Assembly: GCA_023393235.1 (NCBI GenBank)
Contig: JAEWMH010000196.1
Location: 1 to 5,908 of the forward strand
DNA length: 5,908 nucleotides
From: Bacillota bacterium
GTDB taxonomy: Bacteria; Bacillota; Bacilli; Paenibacillales; NBRC-103111
Direction of reading: 5' to 3'
Shown in pieces: positions 4,138 to 5,908 of the stretch. Numbering within the stretch: position 1 is the first letter of the stretch; every line of letters begins with the position of its first letter. Below the pieces are notes generated by a model, which worked only from the letters and a program-made list of their open reading frames with translations, was not told the origin of the DNA and searched no databases. Made by a program: the position numbers and the translations under genes.

Positions 4138-5418
4138 TTGAATCATTATACATTGCCTAACGGATTGAGAGTTGTGCTGGAGCATATCCCCACATGCCGG
4201 TCCGTTTCCTTTGGCATTTGGGCCAAAACGGGCTCCCGGAATGAGACCCGTGCCCAAAACGGGATTTCCCATTTTATCGAACACATGCTGTTTAAAGGTA
4301 CGGACCGCCATTCCGCCAAGGATATTGCGGAGATTTTCGATGGCATCGGCGGTAACATAAATGCGTTTACCACCAAGGAATATACCTGCTACTACGTGAA
4401 GGTGCTGGATGAGCATCTGCCGCTTGCTATGGAAGTACTGGCGGATATGTTCTTCCACTCCCGCTTCGATCCGGTGGAGCTGGATAAGGAGCGCAACGTC
4501 ATCCTGGAGGAAATCTCCATGTACGAGGATACTCCGGATGATCTGGTCCATGATCTGATGGCCAAGGCTGTATTCGGCGACCACGCTCTCGGGCAGACCA
4601 TTCTGGGGCTGGAGGAGAACCTCCACCGTTTCCAATCCGAGGATCTGCGGAGTTATATGCAGGAGTTCTACGGCATCGGCAACATTGTGGTGAGTATGGC
4701 AGGCAATTTCAATGACGATGTGATGAAGCTGGTGGAGCAGCACTTCGGCGCATACTCCAATTCCGGAAAGGACATCCCCCTGGAGAAGCCGGTATTCCAT
4801 TCGGATTTGCTCTATCATCACAAAGCCACGGAGCAAAACCATATCTGTCTGTCCCTGCCGGGCTGCTCCATGAAGGATGAACGGCAGTATGCCATGATTC
4901 TTCTGAACAACGCCATCGGCGGCGGCATGAGCTCCCGTCTGTTCCAGGAGATCCGGGAAAAAAGAGGGCTGGCCTATTCGGTCTATTCGTATCATACGGC
5001 TTATCTGGACTCCGGCGTATTTACCATCTACACCGGCACTGCGCCCAAACAAACCGAGGAAGTGCTGAAGGTCTCCATGGAGATTATCGGGGACATCATC
5101 CAGAACGGCATGTCCGAGGCCGAGCTGCGCAAGGGCAAGGAGCAGCTGAAGGGCAGCCTGATCCTGAGTCTCGAAAGCACCAGCAGCCGCATGAATCGTT
5201 TGGGCAAAAACGAGCTGATGCTGGGCAGGCACTATACCCTGGATGAAATTATCGAGCGTATCGAAAGTGTACAGCTGGACCAGGTGCGGGAGCTGACCCG
5301 GGAGATTTTCAACCGCCCGTTTGCATTGGCCATGGTAGGCCAGACGGACGAAGCCATCAAGGAATTCAGGAGGGATACCTTTGTTTCAAGTGCAACTAAA
5401 ACGACTGCCGGGCAATGA
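4138..5418 (+). CDS. mlpA: M16-family zinc metallopeptidase MlpA (YmxG)
   Basis: Predicted zinc peptidase of 426 aa, the usual single-chain size for bacterial relatives of the mitochondrial processing peptidase beta subunit. It starts at TTG 4138, seven bases after an excellent AAGGAGG (4124-4130), giving NHYTLPNGLR, the normal family N-terminus. The inverted zinc motif HxxEH is HFIEH at residues 45-49, with E48 as catalytic base. The third zinc ligand is E125 in NVILEE, exactly 76 residues after H49, as the family requires. The second half carries the conserved GGGMSSRLFQEIREKRGLAY segment (261-280), which contributes to substrate binding in this fold. No signal peptide or membrane segment is seen, so it is probably cytoplasmic. 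Its substrate is unknown; the Bacillus subtilis homologue has been linked to extracellular protease production. It sits between ylxY and dut, and its last 38 bases overlap dut. Confidence 0.95.
   Translation: MNHYTLPNGLRVVLEHIPTCRSVSFGIWAKTGSRNETRAQNGISHFIEHMLFKGTDRHSAKDIAEIFDGIGGNINAFTTKEYTCYYVKVLDEHLPLAMEVLADMFFHSRFDPVELDKERNVILEEISMYEDTPDDLVHDLMAKAVFGDHALGQTILGLEENLHRFQSEDLRSYMQEFYGIGNIVVSMAGNFNDDVMKLVEQHFGAYSNSGKDIPLEKPVFHSDLLYHHKATEQNHICLSLPGCSMKDERQYAMILLNNAIGGGMSSRLFQEIREKRGLAYSVYSYHTAYLDSGVFTIYTGTAPKQTEEVLKVSMEIIGDIIQNGMSEAELRKGKEQLKGSLILSLESTSSRMNRLGKNELMLGRHYTLDEIIERIESVQLDQVRELTREIFNRPFALAMVGQTDEAIKEFRRDTFVSSATKTTAGQ
5368..5383 (+). promoter_or_regulatory. dut ribosome binding site and TTG start inside mlpA
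   Basis: AGGAGGG at 5368-5374 lies six bases before TTG 5381, which opens the dut frame. Both sit within the last 51 bases of the mlpA coding region in a different frame. No other start with a ribosome binding site precedes the first conserved dUTPase motif. Confidence 0.75.
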
Positions 5419-5827
5419 GGACGTTCTCTTGCCCAAGCGAATGTCGGAGCTGGCCAGCGGCTTTGACCTGCACGCGGCGGTAGCCGAGCCGGTTATCCTG
5501 CATCCCGGTGAGCGGAGACTGATTCCGACCGGGTTTGCCATGAGCATGGAGCGGGGCCTGGAGGCCCAGGTCCGTCCGCGCAGCGGGCTGGCGCTGAAGC
5601 ATGGCATCACCTGCCTCAATTCGCCGGGCACCATCGATGCGGATTACCGCGGCGAGGTGAAGGTGCTGCTCATCAATCTGGGGCAGGAGCCGTTTACCAT
5701 TACCCGTAACGAACGGATCGCCCAGATGGTGATCCAGATTGTGCCTGAGGTAGCCCTGGTGGAAGTAGATGAGCTGACGGACACCGAACGAGGTGCCGGC
5801 GGGTTCGGTCATACCGGAACCAAATAA
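5381..5827 (+). CDS. dut: trimeric dUTP pyrophosphatase (dUTPase)
   Basis: Hydrolyses dUTP to dUMP and pyrophosphate, keeping uracil out of DNA and supplying dUMP for thymidylate synthesis; a cytoplasmic homotrimer in this family. The protein has 148 aa, full length, with all five conserved motifs in order. These are SGFDLHAA (motif 1, 26-33), RPRSGLA (motif 2, 65-71), GTIDADYRG (motif 3, 83-91, with D86 positioning the catalytic water and Y89 excluding ribonucleotides), ERIAQMVI (motif 4, 111-118) and RGAGGFGHTG (motif 5, 137-146, including the phosphate-contacting R137 and the base-stacking F142). His replaces the common Ser in motif 5 (GFGST), which I regard as a mild variant. Translation from TTG 5381 overlaps mlpA by 38 bases, so coupling to mlpA is likely. 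It is the last gene before a terminator, so it probably depends on upstream cluster promoters, or one not visible here, for vegetative expression. Confidence 0.97.
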   Translation: MFQVQLKRLPGNEDVLLPKRMSELASGFDLHAAVAEPVILHPGERRLIPTGFAMSMERGLEAQVRPRSGLALKHGITCLNSPGTIDADYRGEVKVLLINLGQEPFTITRNERIAQMVIQIVPEVALVEVDELTDTERGAGGFGHTGTK

Positions 5828-5857
5828 ATATACTGTACGGATCTTCCGCAAGTTAAG

Positions 5858-5895
5858 AAACGCCGGGTCTCCCCAAGGAGAAGCCGGCGTTTTTT
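5858..5895 (+). terminator. intrinsic terminator after dut
   Basis: AAACGCCGG (5858-5866) pairs with CCGGCGTTT (5884-5892). Beyond a small internal loop, CTCC (5869-5872) pairs with GGAG (5877-5880) around CCAA. Six T residues at 5890-5895 complete it. It separates the ylxY-mlpA-dut cluster from whatever follows. Confidence 0.93.
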
Positions 5896-5908
5896 GTATT
5901 TTATAGTT

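Noticed and set aside
4108..5232. Long minus-strand open frame (374 aa) opposite mlpA
   Set aside because: It is antisense to a complete M16 peptidase with every motif intact, and its translation shows no domain I recognise. It is a by-product of G+C-rich codon usage.

Overview
The window looks like chromosomal DNA of a low-to-moderate GC, endospore-forming Firmicute, most likely Paenibacillus or a close relative. The reasons are the consecutive order ylxY-type polysaccharide deacetylase, M16 peptidase (mlpA/ymxG) and dUTPase (dut), strong Gram-positive ribosome binding sites, TTG starts and intrinsic terminators. In Bacillus the ylxY-mlpA pair follows rpsO-pnp and precedes ymxH and the dipicolinate synthase genes. 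The genus call is inference from gene order; all protein assignments come from motif reading, not a search.

Layout. Bases 1-357 hold no gene: a strong 16-bp hairpin (11-47), a very G-rich tract (91-130), two further hairpins (134-164, 206-249), then a promoter region with a 10-bp-phased direct repeat and a perfect 8-bp palindrome covering a TATAAT box. Bases 358-1326 encode an AraC-family regulator with its DNA-binding domain at the N-terminus and an effector-binding (GyrI-like) domain at the C-terminus. It is visibly more A+T-rich than the rest of the window. A MerR-type promoter with a 19-bp spacer (1378-1408) leads into a MerR-family regulator (1446-2393), also with a probable GyrI-like ligand-binding domain. 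Bases 2394-2975 hold no convincing gene. They contain a 194-nt element with a long closing stem and two internal hairpins (2445-2638), a C-rich stretch with small hairpins, a weak terminator-like hairpin (2875-2897) and a good match to a sigma-E sporulation promoter (2911-2939).

The ylxY-mlpA-dut cluster runs from 2976 to 5827 and ends at a strong intrinsic terminator (5858-5895). YlxY is a spore-associated NodB-fold protein whose first catalytic motif has lost its Asp-Asp. A 76-nt element that can fold as a cloverleaf lies between ylxY and mlpA and reaches into the mlpA Shine-Dalgarno. MlpA keeps all its zinc ligands. dut starts inside the 3' end of mlpA, with its own Shine-Dalgarno, so the two are probably translationally coupled.

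The two regulators have no obvious target enzyme or transporter beside them in the window. The sequence suggests that each controls its own promoter and acts elsewhere, and that they were placed upstream of an old sporulation/housekeeping cluster. I see no clear new multi-gene system. The most unexplained signals are the two structured intergenic elements (2445-2638 and 4051-4126) and the compact AraC promoter architecture.
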